From: Streptomyces pinistramenti
GTDB taxonomy: Bacteria > Actinomycetota > Actinomycetes > Streptomycetales > Streptomycetaceae
Assembly: GCF_020564935.1 (NCBI RefSeq)
Contig: NZ_JAJCXB010000006.1
Span: forward strand, 124,001 to 188,000
Length of the DNA stretch: 64,000 nt
Direction of reading: 5' to 3'
Shown here: positions 51,889-61,200 of the stretch, one piece after another
Position numbering within the stretch: position 1 is the first letter of the stretch
How the letters are laid out: every line of letters starts with the position of its first letter
The notes under the pieces: model-generated
What the model was told of the DNA's origin: nothing
Seen by the model: the letters and a program-made list of their open reading frames with translations, nothing else
Databases searched by the model: none
Program-made: the position numbers and the translations under genes

Positions 51889-53216
51889 GCACCCACCACC
51901 TGCCCCGCAGAACCCTCCTGGGCACAGCGGCCGCCACCGCCGCAGGTCTCACCCTCGCCGGCTGCGGCACCGGCACCGAGCGCGGCGGCCCGCCCCGGGA
52001 ACGCAAAAAAGGCCAGCGGATCACCTTGACCTTCTGGTCCTGGGTACCCGGCATCGACAAACCCGTCGACCTCTGGAACCGCCACCACCCCGACGTCCAC
52101 GTCACCGTCGAAAAGGTCTCCGCCGTCAACGGCCAGCAATACGCCAAAATGCACGCCGCCATCAAAGCCGGCAACCCACCCGACCTCGGCCAGATCGAAT
52201 ACCCCGTCATCCCCGGATTCCTCCTCGACAACGGCCTGCGCGACCTCGCCCCGCTCGGCGCCGCCCGCCACAAAAACCGCTTCGTCGGTTGGCAATGGCA
52301 GCAATCCGTCTTCGGCAACGGCATCTACGCCATTCCCCAGGCATCCGGCCCCATGGGCCTCTTCCTTCGCCAGGACCTCTTCGACAAGTGGGACATCGAA
52401 ACCCCGCACACCTGGGACGACTACGAATCCGCCGCCAGAACCGTCCGCAAAAAAGGCGCCTGGATCGACACCTTCGCCCCCACCAACGGCAACCGCTTCG
52501 CCGGCTTCGCCTGGCAGGCCGGCGCCACCTGGTACACCACCCACGGCGACACCTGGATCATCCACATCGACGACGGACCCACCCGCAAAGTCGCCGACTA
52601 CTGGGAAGCCCTCGTCAAACAGCAACTCGTCAAAACCATCCCCGACCGCCAGAACGCCTGGTACAAGGACATCCAGACCGGCGCCGTACCCGCCTGGCTC
52701 GGCGCCAGCTGGGGCGACGCACTCCTCGCAGGCAACGCCCCCGCCACCCACGGCAATTGGCGCGCCGCCCCCATGCCCCAATGGACAAAAGGCGCCGACG
52801 CACAAGCCAACTGGGGCGGCTCCGCCACCACCGTATTCGCCGCCGCCACCTACCCTGAAGACGCCCTCGAATTCGCCCTCTGGCTCAACACCGACCCCGC
52901 CTCCCTCGCCCTCCTCATCGACGGCGGCTACGGATTCCCCAGCGCCAAAAAGGGCTACACCACCACCGACCTCGACGTCGACAAGGAATTCTTCGGCGGC
53001 CAGCACTACAGCACCGTATTCGCCGACGCCGGAGCGCACGTCGACACCCGCTGGAAATGGGGCCCCGGCGTCGACACCCTCTACCAACGACTCGGCGACG
53101 CCTTCACCGACGCACTCGGCGACGGCAGCTCCTTCCGCTCCGCCCTCACCAAAGTCCAGGCCCACACCCTCACCGACCTCAAGGACAAGGGACTGAAAGT
53201 GGAGAGCGGCGGATGA
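51885..53216 (+). CDS. ABC transporter substrate-binding lipoprotein (carbohydrate, family 1)
   Basis: 443 residues from GTG 51885 (GGAGG upstream; GTGA overlap with the sialidase stop). N-terminus has a Tat-like twin arginine and lipobox: LPRRTLLGTAAATAAGLTLA|GC. The mature protein follows the oligosaccharide-binding SBP_bac_1 fold, with LTFWSWVPGIDKPVDLWN, YAKMHAAIKAGNPPDLGQIE and DALEFALWLNTDPASL. The likely ligand is a sialylated or related oligosaccharide (inference from operon). Confidence 0.87.
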   Translation: MSTHHLPRRTLLGTAAATAAGLTLAGCGTGTERGGPPRERKKGQRITLTFWSWVPGIDKPVDLWNRHHPDVHVTVEKVSAVNGQQYAKMHAAIKAGNPPDLGQIEYPVIPGFLLDNGLRDLAPLGAARHKNRFVGWQWQQSVFGNGIYAIPQASGPMGLFLRQDLFDKWDIETPHTWDDYESAARTVRKKGAWIDTFAPTNGNRFAGFAWQAGATWYTTHGDTWIIHIDDGPTRKVADYWEALVKQQLVKTIPDRQNAWYKDIQTGAVPAWLGASWGDALLAGNAPATHGNWRAAPMPQWTKGADAQANWGGSATTVFAAATYPEDALEFALWLNTDPASLALLIDGGYGFPSAKKGYTTTDLDVDKEFFGGQHYSTVFADAGAHVDTRWKWGPGVDTLYQRLGDAFTDALGDGSSFRSALTKVQAHTLTDLKDKGLKVESGG

Positions 53217-54193
53217 CCCGCGACACCCTCGACCACCCGGGCCTCCCCCCGGCCCCCGCCCACCACACCACCCCCACCAGGCCACACCGCCCCACCCGCC
53301 GCCCCACCCGCCACACCCGCGCCGCCGTCGCCCTCCTCCTTCCCTTCCTCACCCTCTTCGCCCTCTGCTTCCTCGCCCCCCTCGGCTACGCCGTCCACGA
53401 AAGCCTCCACCGCACCGCACGCACCGGCCCCCTCGGCCTCGGCGGCGAACACGACGTCTTCACCGGCCTCACCAACTACACCCACGCACTCGCCGACGAC
53501 CGCTTCCTCACCGGCTTCGGCCGCGTACTCCTCTTCGGCGCCGTCCAGATCCCCCTCATGATCGCCCTCGCCACCACCCTCGCCCTCCTCCTCGAAAGCG
53601 CGAGCGCCCGCGGCGTCCCCTTCTTCCGCACCGCCTTCTTCCTCCCCTACGGCGTCCCCGGCGTCATCGCCTCGATCCTCTGGGGATTCCTCTACGTCCC
53701 CGGCATCAGCCCCCTGGTCACCCTCGCCCAAACCCTCGGCTGGAACGTCGACTTCCTCGCCCGCGGCACCGTCCTGTGGTCCATCGCCAACATCGTCACC
53801 TGGCAGTTCACCGGCTACAACATGCTCGTCCTCATCGCCCAACTCAAAGCCGTACCGAGCGAGTTGTACGAAGCCGCCCGCATCGACGGCGCGAACGCCT
53901 GGCACACCGCCCGGCACATCAAGCTCCCTCTGATCCGCCCCGCACTCACCCTCACCTGCGTCTTCAGCATCATCGGCACCCTCCAGCTGTTCGCCGAACC
54001 CATGGTCCTGCGCCCCCTCGCCTCCGCCATCGACTCCGGCTACACCCCCAACCTGCACGCCTACAGCGAGGCATTCGTCGGCAACAACCAGCACCTCGCC
54101 GCCGCCGAAGCCGTCCTCCTCGCCCTCGCCGCCTGCGTCCTGTCGTTCGGCTTCCTGCGACTGGCCGGCGGACACGGAACGGACCGCCGGTGA
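53213..54193 (+). CDS. ABC sugar permease, MalF type
   Basis: 326 residues with six membrane helices after a Pro/Thr/His-rich cytoplasmic N-terminus of about 35 residues. The ATPase-docking EAA loop is EAARIDGANAWHTARHIKLP. ATGA overlap with the binding-protein gene shows coupling. Works as heterodimer with the next gene. No ATPase gene is linked; Streptomyces commonly uses the shared ATPase MsiK for such importers. Confidence 0.88.
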   Translation: MTRDTLDHPGLPPAPAHHTTPTRPHRPTRRPTRHTRAAVALLLPFLTLFALCFLAPLGYAVHESLHRTARTGPLGLGGEHDVFTGLTNYTHALADDRFLTGFGRVLLFGAVQIPLMIALATTLALLLESASARGVPFFRTAFFLPYGVPGVIASILWGFLYVPGISPLVTLAQTLGWNVDFLARGTVLWSIANIVTWQFTGYNMLVLIAQLKAVPSELYEAARIDGANAWHTARHIKLPLIRPALTLTCVFSIIGTLQLFAEPMVLRPLASAIDSGYTPNLHAYSEAFVGNNQHLAAAEAVLLALAACVLSFGFLRLAGGHGTDRR

Positions 54194-55038
54194 CCCGCCC
54201 CCCGGCCCGCTACCGGATCATCACCGCGACACTGCTCACCATCGCCGCGCTCTACTTCCTCACCCCCGTCTACTGGCTCGTCATCTCCACCACCAAAAAC
54301 ACCGCCGACCTCTTCGGCACCTTCGGCTTCTGGTTCTCCCGCCACCCCCACCCCATCGACCACCTCACCGCCGTCCTCACCTACGACCACGGCAGCTACC
54401 TCCGCTGGTTCGCCAACTCCCTCCTCTACGCCGGGATCGGCGCCACCACCGCCACCCTGCTCTCCGCCGCCGCCGGATACGCACTCGCCAAATACGCCTT
54501 CCCCGGCCGCGAAACGGTCTTCAACATCGTTCTCGCCGGCGTCCTGATCCCCGGCACCGCCCTCGCCCTCCCCCTGTACTTCCTCTTCAGCGAGATGGGC
54601 CTGTCCAACACCTACTGGGCAGTGCTGCTCCCCAGCGCCGTCAGCCCCTTCGGCGTCTACCTCTGCCGCATCTACGCCGCCGCCGCGGTACCCGACTCGC
54701 TCCTGGAAGCCGCCCGGATCGACGGCGCGGGCGAAGCCCGGATCTTCGCCGGGCTCGGACTACGCCTGATGACCCCGGCCCTGGTCACCGTCTTCCTGTT
54801 CCAGTTCGTCCATATCTGGAACAACTATTTCCTGCCGCTGGTCATGCTCTCCGACTCCGGCCTCTACCCCATCCAACTGGGCCTGACCTCCTGGACCGGC
54901 TACGCCGACCGCCGGCCGGAGCTCTACCAGTACACGGTCGGCGGCGCGTTCCTGTCCGTCGTGCCGCTGATGATCCTGATGACCGTCCTCCAGAAGTACT
55001 GGCGCACGGGACTGACGGACGGGAGCGTCAAGGCGTGA
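54190..55038 (+). CDS. ABC sugar permease, MalG type
   Basis: 282 residues, six helices, EAA loop EAARIDGAGEARIFAGLGLR. Overlaps the previous permease by GTGA. C-terminus ends LQKYWRTGLTDGSVKA, typical of MalG-type permeases. It completes the importer of the sialidase operon. Confidence 0.88.
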   Translation: MTRPPARYRIITATLLTIAALYFLTPVYWLVISTTKNTADLFGTFGFWFSRHPHPIDHLTAVLTYDHGSYLRWFANSLLYAGIGATTATLLSAAAGYALAKYAFPGRETVFNIVLAGVLIPGTALALPLYFLFSEMGLSNTYWAVLLPSAVSPFGVYLCRIYAAAAVPDSLLEAARIDGAGEARIFAGLGLRLMTPALVTVFLFQFVHIWNNYFLPLVMLSDSGLYPIQLGLTSWTGYADRRPELYQYTVGGAFLSVVPLMILMTVLQKYWRTGLTDGSVKA

Positions 55039-55237
55039 GGTGGGAGACGTGAGGTGGGGGAGGGGTGGATGGTGAGTTGTGTTCACGTGCCTCAACGGCC
55101 GGGCGGGCGGGCCGTAATGGGGACTGCGGTGGTGGTGGGAGCGGCGGTGGCCGTGGTGACGGCCGCGGTGACGGCGTAAGGGGACGGCACCGTGGAGACC
55201 GGTCGGCGGGCGGGGCGGTCCGGCGGCCGTGACGGCG
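55039..55237. other. intergenic region, G-rich
   Basis: About 200 bp between the permease and the F420 reductase gene. No gene with a ribosome site. A 20-codon hydrophobic frame at 55117-55179 lacks initiation signals. Confidence 0.4.
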
Positions 55238-55254
55238 TGACAGTATCGCTGTCA
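55238..55254. promoter_or_regulatory. inverted repeat at the npdG start
   Basis: TGACAGTATCGCTGTCA is a perfect 6-5-6 palindrome whose last base is the A of the ATG. A repressor bound here would block transcription or initiation. Confidence 0.45.
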
Positions 55255-56021
55255 TGACTACTCCTGACGACGCCGGATCCGCCCCCCGGCCGGCTGCCCA
55301 GTCCCCCGCCCAGTCCGAGAACATCGCGACCCGCGTGAAGGCCGCACTCAAGCGCGACCCCTGGGAACTGCCGGACGTATCCGGCCTGGTGGTCGGCGTA
55401 CTCGGCGGCACCGGCGACCAGGGCCGCGGACTCGCCTACCGCCTCGCCAAGTCCGGCCAGAAGGTGATCATCGGCTCCCGCGCCGCCGAACGCGCACAGG
55501 CCGCGGCCGACGAACTCGGCCACGGCACCGAAGGCGCCGACAACGCCACCTGCGCCCGCCGCAGCGACATCGTGATCGTCGCCGTGCCCTGGGAAGGCCA
55601 CGCCAAGACCCTGGAAACCCTCCGCGAGGAACTGACCGGCAAGCTCGTCGTCGACTGCGTCAACCCGCTCGGCTTCGACAAGAAGGGCGCCTTCGCCCTC
55701 AAGCCCGAAGAGGGCAGCGCCGCCGAACAGGCCGCCGCCCTGCTCCCCGAATCCCGCGTCACCGCCGCCTTCCACCACCTCTCCGCCGTCCTCCTCCAGG
55801 ACCCGGAGACCGAGGAGATCGACACCGACGTGATGGTGCTCGGCGAGGCCCGCGCCGACACCGACATCGTCCAGGCACTGGCCGCCCGCATCCCCGGCAT
55901 GCGCGGCGTCTTCGCCGGCCGGCTGCGCAATGCCCACCAGGTCGAGTCGCTGGTCGCCAACCTGATCTCCGTCAACCGCCGTTACAAGGCCCACGCGGGA
56001 CTCCGCCTGACGGACGTGTGA
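55254..56021 (+). CDS. npdG: F420H2:NADP+ oxidoreductase
   Basis: 255 residues. The N-terminal Rossmann motif VVGVLGGTGDQGRGLAYRLA with IIGSRAAERAQAAADEL binds NADP. DIVIVAVPWEGHAKTLETL and VTAAFHHLSAVLLQDPE line the F420 site of the NpdG/Fno family. It moves hydride between coenzyme F420 and NADP. A 36-residue N-terminal extension is present. Inverted repeat directly upstream. Confidence 0.88.
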   Translation: MTTPDDAGSAPRPAAQSPAQSENIATRVKAALKRDPWELPDVSGLVVGVLGGTGDQGRGLAYRLAKSGQKVIIGSRAAERAQAAADELGHGTEGADNATCARRSDIVIVAVPWEGHAKTLETLREELTGKLVVDCVNPLGFDKKGAFALKPEEGSAAEQAAALLPESRVTAAFHHLSAVLLQDPETEEIDTDVMVLGEARADTDIVQALAARIPGMRGVFAGRLRNAHQVESLVANLISVNRRYKAHAGLRLTDV

Positions 56022-56294
56022 GCGGCGGGGAGGCGGCGTGTGACCGGTGCGCACCGTGGTGTGTGACCGGCGTGCGCCCTGACGTGTGAGCGGCGGGCGG
56101 CCGGGGCGCGGCGGCCCGCCGCCGCGTGGCCGGGTGGTATGCGGCCTGGTGGCACGCGGCTCGGAGGCGCGTGGCCGGGCGGTGCGTGGCCCAGCGCCGC
56201 CACGGCAACCGCGCCACGGCAACCGCGTCATGATCGCCGGAGGGCATGGGGGACACTGGAAGGGACCACCTCACCCCGACAGGAGCCGACCCCC

Positions 56295-56522
56295 ATGCCC
56301 TCCGTTCCCTCGTCCCGCCCGGCCCCGCGACTGGCGCTGTTCGCCGTCGCGGTATGCGTCCTCGCCGTCGTGGCCGCCGTCGTCTCGTTCGTACAGGGCA
56401 GCTGGCTCGGCGTCGTCTGGATCCTGATGGCCGGCATCTCCAGCAACATGGCGTGGTTCTACGTACGCCGCACCAAGCTGGAACGAGAGGCCGCCCAGGC
56501 CGAGGCCCCGACGACGGCCTGA
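56295..56522 (+). CDS. small membrane protein (75 aa)
   Basis: ATG 56295 with AGGAG 9 bp upstream. Two membrane helices (LALFAVAVCVLAVVAAVVSF and WLGVVWILMAGISSNMAWFY) then a short charged tail YVRRTKLEREAAQAEA. Similar two-helix proteins are common in Streptomyces; function unknown. Confidence 0.65.
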   Translation: MPSVPSSRPAPRLALFAVAVCVLAVVAAVVSFVQGSWLGVVWILMAGISSNMAWFYVRRTKLEREAAQAEAPTTA

Positions 56523-56551
56523 ACGGGACGGGGCGCCCGCGACTCCGGCGG

Positions 56552-56724
56552 GCCCGTGGGCCTGCGCGTCGCCTTCGATCTGCGGGGCCGTGGGGTTGTG
56601 CGTCGCCCCAGATCTGCGGGCCCGCGGGCGGCTGCGGGCCCGTTGGCCTACGCGGGGCCCGTCGGCCCGCGGGGCCCGTTGGGCTGAGGGGCCGTGGGCC
56701 TACGCACCGCCCCCGATCTGCGGG
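56552..56724. repeat. three diverged copies of the M50 protease gene's 3' end
   Basis: A segment of about 33 bp of the form gCCGTGGGcctgCGcgtCGCCcc-GATCTGCGGg occurs at 56552, 56587 and 56691. The third copy is the actual end of the M50 protease gene (stop and last codons); the first two lie just beyond it. Shorter GGGCCCGTTGG-type repeats fill the gap. Confidence 0.6.
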
Positions 56725-57506
56725 ATCTGCGGTTCGCCCTGCCAGAAGCGGAAGAATGCCTGGCCCCAGTAGGAATCCCAGTTGGAGACGCCCAGGGCGC
56801 GCAGGATCATGTCGACCAGGTTGAAGAACACGTGGTTGATCTCCGGCACCCACAGCAGCCCGAAGACCGCCAGCAGACCGAACGGCGCGAACGGCTCCAC
56901 CTGGCGCCGGAAGGAATGCGAGAGCCAGGGCTCGATCACGCCGTAGCCGTCAAGGCCCGGTACCGGCACGAAGTTGAGGATCGCGGCCGTCACCTGGAGC
57001 AGCGCCAGGAACGCCAGCGCATAGCGGAACGGGTCCGGCACGCCGTCCATCGCGCCCAGCCAGAACGGCGCCGTGACGATCGCGGCGAACAGGATGTTCG
57101 TCAACGGTCCCGCCGCCGAGATCAGGCTGTGCCGCCAGCGGCCGCGGATCCGGCCGCGCTCGATGAACACCGCACCGCCAGGCAGCCCGATCCCACCCAT
57201 GATCACGAAGATCACCGGCAGCACGATGCTCAGCAGCGCATGGGTGTATTTGAGGGGGTTGAGCGTGAGGTATCCCTTGGCGCCCACCGAAATGTCGCCG
57301 CTGTGCAGGGCGGTCCTGGCGTGCGCGTACTCGTGCAGGCAGAGCGAGACCACCCAGCCGGACACCACGAACAAGAACACCGCGAACCCCGTGCCGGCCG
57401 CGAGCTGCCCGCTCCAGACCGCCCAGCCCGACACCGCCATCACGGCGACGAGCGCGAGAAACACCGGGCTGATGTGACGGTCGGCGCGCCGTATTGCTGT
57501 GGTCAT
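56700..57506 (-). CDS. site-2 protease-like membrane metalloprotease (M50)
   Basis: 268 residues with about six membrane segments. The zinc motif HEYAH is in VVSLCLHEYAHARTALHSGD and the third ligand region is PVPGLDGYGVIEPW (LDG motif). M50 proteases cut within membranes, often releasing regulators. Start ATG 57506 (MTTAIRRADRHISPVF). The adjacent DNA shows repeated copies of the gene's 3' end. Confidence 0.86.
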   Translation of the reverse strand: MTTAIRRADRHISPVFLALVAVMAVSGWAVWSGQLAAGTGFAVFLFVVSGWVVSLCLHEYAHARTALHSGDISVGAKGYLTLNPLKYTHALLSIVLPVIFVIMGGIGLPGGAVFIERGRIRGRWRHSLISAAGPLTNILFAAIVTAPFWLGAMDGVPDPFRYALAFLALLQVTAAILNFVPVPGLDGYGVIEPWLSHSFRRQVEPFAPFGLLAVFGLLWVPEINHVFFNLVDMILRALGVSNWDSYWGQAFFRFWQGEPQIPQIGGGA

Positions 57507-58214
57507 CGTGCGGGGCTCCCGGTTGTGGTCGGTCGGCCGAATGCGGTGTGCCGGCCGGGCCCCGACGGTATCGGCGCCACGGTGCTCTGTGCACACCTCC
57601 TTGTGGATGCGTGCACGTTCCTCCTGGACGTGTGCACGCTCGCTGGGGCTTGTGCGGGGGCCTGGGCCGGGGCCTGTGCGCCGCCTGGATCTGTGCGCCG
57701 CCTGGATCTGCATGTGTACGCTCGCGCATCTTGCGGAGGGGGCGGGCCTCGGGGTCTGGTTGTGTCGCGTGCTCGCCCGTGCTCGCCCGTGCCCGCCCGC
57801 TCTCGGCCGGTAGCTCGCTCCCTCCGGCTCCGGCCGCGGTGCCCCGTCCTGGCCCCGTTCCCGCTCCCGTCGTCCCGGTCCCCGTCCCGTTCCTTTCCCC
57901 CGCGCGTCTCCTTTTGCGGAAAACGACGCGCGCTGTCGGGCCGGTTCCGGGCAAGGTGGACCTCCGGGCCGAATCCGGGATCGGCCCGAGTCGGGTCGGG
58001 GACGCGGGGGCGGACGGCTCAGGGATGTGTCGGGGCCTCACAGGGGATCGCCCGGGGATGGAGCGGGGGCGGGGCAGCCGCAGTAGGCAGCGTGGTCCGC
58101 TCCGACCGGTCGGCGACTGCCTGGTGGCCGGGCGGTGAGCGGCGGGGGCAGGGCAGCGCAGGTATGCAGCGCAGGTATCAGGTGCACGAGGTGCATGAGG
58201 CGGGGGAATGGAAA
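57507..58214. other. 708-bp intergenic region with short repeats
   Basis: No convincing gene. It contains a perfect 17-bp tandem duplication (CTGTGCGCCGCCTGGAT at 57674-57690 and 57691-57707), repeated GTGCACG/GTGCACGCTCG segments near 57610-57650, and a CTCGCCCGTG repeat near 57770. The low-complexity composition suggests replication slippage. The leader of the AfsR-like gene is at the right end. Confidence 0.5.
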
Positions 58215-61200
58215 GTGGGCGGTTCGGGCGTGACCGACAATGGCCAGGTGCGCTATGGAATTCTCGGCACCACCCAGGCTCTGAGGGCCGACGGCACCCC
58301 CGTCGCACTCGGCGGTGCCCGCCTGCGCGCCCTGCTCACCGCCCTCGCGCTGCGGCCGGGCCGGGCGCTCCCCACGGATCTGCTGATCGCCGACATCTGG
58401 CGGATGGACCCGCCCGCCGACGCGCCGGGTGCCCTCCAGGCGCTGGTCGGCCGGCTGCGCAGGGCGCTGGGCCACGAGGCCGTCGCATCGGCCGACGGCG
58501 GCTATCGCCTGTGCGCCGCGCCGGAGGCCGTCGACCTGACCCGTTTCGAACGGCTCGCCGCGGACGGCACCCGGGCGCTGGCCGACGGCGAACCGGCCCG
58601 CGCCGCCGCCCTTCTCGACGACGCGCTCGCCCTCTGGCGCGGCCCGGCCCTCGCCGACCTGCCCGAAGCCCGCGCCGACGCGGCCCGTGCCGAACGCCGC
58701 AGGCTGGACGCCCAGCGCAGCCGGCTCGCCGCCGATCTCGCCCTCGGCCGCGCCGACCACGCCCTGCCGGCGCTCGGCGCGCTCTGCCAGGACCATCCGC
58801 TCGACGAGCCGCTCCAGGCCCTGCGGCTGCGTGCGCTGCGGGACGCGGGCCGTACCGCCGAGGCGCTGGCCGCGTATGAGGAGATACGCGCCGGCATCGC
58901 CGACCGCCTGGGCGCCGACCCCGGCCCGGAACTGCGCGCCCTGCACGCCGAACTGCTGCGGCCGGGCCCCACCCCGTCGGGCCCCCTCGCCCACGACCTC
59001 GCCGCCCCAGGTCACGACGCCCCAGGCCACGACGTGCCCGCCTCCCACCCCCTGGCAGGACCGGCCCCCGCCGACCGCCACAGACCCGCCGGCCCCGGCC
59101 CCGCCGCGTGCGCCGGCTCGGGCCCCGACGCCGCACCGGCCGGTGACGGCACCCGTCACCACCACACCCGCGACGAGACCACCGACCGTCACGGCCACAC
59201 CGGCGCCCACGACCACACCGCGCACCACCCCACAAACAACAGCACCACAGGCCACAGCACCACCGTTCACACAGGCACCGGACAGCACGACGCCCCGGCC
59301 CACGGCCACAGCACCACCGCCCACAAGGAGACGGAAACCGGCACCGGCCACCACACCCCCACCGCCCCCACCACCTTCGGCACCCTCGCGCCCGGTGGCG
59401 GGTCCTTCGGGGCCGTTCCGCCGTACGGGAATCTTCGGGCGCGGCTGACGTCCTTCGTCGGGCGGGACAGTGATCTGGAGGCGCTGCGGGGTGACTTGGC
59501 GGCGCACCGGCTGGTGACGCTGCTCGGGCCCGGTGGTGCGGGCAAGACGCGGCTGTCGCAGGAGGGTGCGGAGCGGGCCGCCGCCGCGTTGCCCGATGCC
59601 TGGCCGCACGGTGTGTGGCTGGCGGAGCTGGCGCCCGTCGACGATCCGCAGACCGTTCCCGAGACCGTGCTGACGGTGCTCGGCGCGCGGGAGACCGTCG
59701 TGCGCGGCACCACGGCCGAGGGGCTGCGCGCGGCGAGCGACCCGACCGCGCTCGACCCGCTCGGCCGGCTTGCCGAGCACTGCGCGGACCGGCGGATGCT
59801 GCTGGTACTCGACAACTGCGAGCACGTGATCGGTGCCGCCGCCGAGCTGGCGGAGCGGCTGCTGGCCGCCTGCCCCGGTGTCACGGTGCTGGCGACCAGC
59901 CGCGAGCCGCTCGCCGTACCGGGTGAGGTGCTGCGGCCGGTGGAGCCGCTGCCCGACCCGGTTGCCCTGCGGCTGCTCGCGGACCGCGGTGCCGTCGCCC
60001 GTCCCGGGTTCCGGGTCGACGACGATCCGGCCGCCTGCGCCGAGATCTGCCGGCGCCTGGACGGCCTGCCGCTGGCCATCGAACTCGCCGCCGCCCGCCT
60101 GCGGATGCTCTCGCCGCGGCAGCTCGCCGAGCGGCTCGACGACCGTTTCCGGCTGTTGACCAGCGGCAGCCGCACCGCGCTGCCCCGGCAGCAGACCCTG
60201 CGCGCCGTCGTGGACTGGTCCTGGGATCTGCTGGACGCGCCCGAACGCGCCGTGCTGCGCCGCCTGTCGGTCTTCGCCGGCGGGTGCGATCTGCCGCTCG
60301 CCGATGAGGTGTGCGCGGGCGAGGGTGTCGACGGGCGTGAGATCGCCGCGCTGCTCGGTTCGCTCATCGACAAGTCGCTGGTGGTGGCGGCGCCCGCGCC
60401 GGACGGCCGGATGCGCTACCGGCTGCTGGAGACCGTGGGGGAGTACGCGGGCGAGCGGCTCGACGAGGCCGGTGAGCGGGCCGGGGCCGAGCGCAGGCAT
60501 CTCGTCGCGTACCGCGAACTCGCCCGCGCCGCCGACCCGTTGCTGCGCGGTCCTGGGCAGCGCGGCTGGCTGGAGCGGCTGGAGCTGGAGCACGACAACC
60601 TGCGCACCGCGCTGCGCCGTGCGGTGGCGGCGGAGGATGAGCACGAGGCACTGTGCCTGGTGCTGTCGTTGCAGTGGTTCTGGTCGCTGCGTGATCACCG
60701 TGCCGATGCCCGTACCTGGTCGCAGGCGGCCGCGGCGCTGGGCCCGAACCCGTTCCTGCCGCCCGTCGAGCCGGCCCCCGAACTGTACGAGCGTCCCATC
60801 GACGCGCCGCCCCCGATGAGCGCGGAGCAGCTTCAGGAGGCCCGCCGCGAGGTCCGGCTGGTGGCGATGGCGAGCGTCGACAGTGACATCGAGGCGCTGC
60901 AGAGTCCGCGGATGCAGAGGGACCTGGAGGGTGTGCTGGCCGCCTATCGCAGCGGGATGCCGCAGACCTGCCGGGTGCCCGGGGTGATGTGGTTCTTCGC
61001 GGCGCTGCTGTCCGGCCGGATCGATGAGCTGCCGGGGATGGCCGACGACGCGGTGCGCGCCTGCCGGGAGTTCGGCTTCGAGTGGGAGCTGGCGTTCACC
61101 CTCCAGTTCCGCGCGAAGATCCATAACGACCGGGCCGGCGGGCTGGAGATGGCGAGCCGGGACGCGGACGAATCGCTGCGGCTCTTCGTCGGGATCGGGG

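Noticed and set aside
55117..55179. 20-codon hydrophobic frame MGTAVVVGAAVAVVTAAVTA
   Set aside because: No ribosome site; simple GTG/GCG repeats in a G-rich spacer can produce this by chance.
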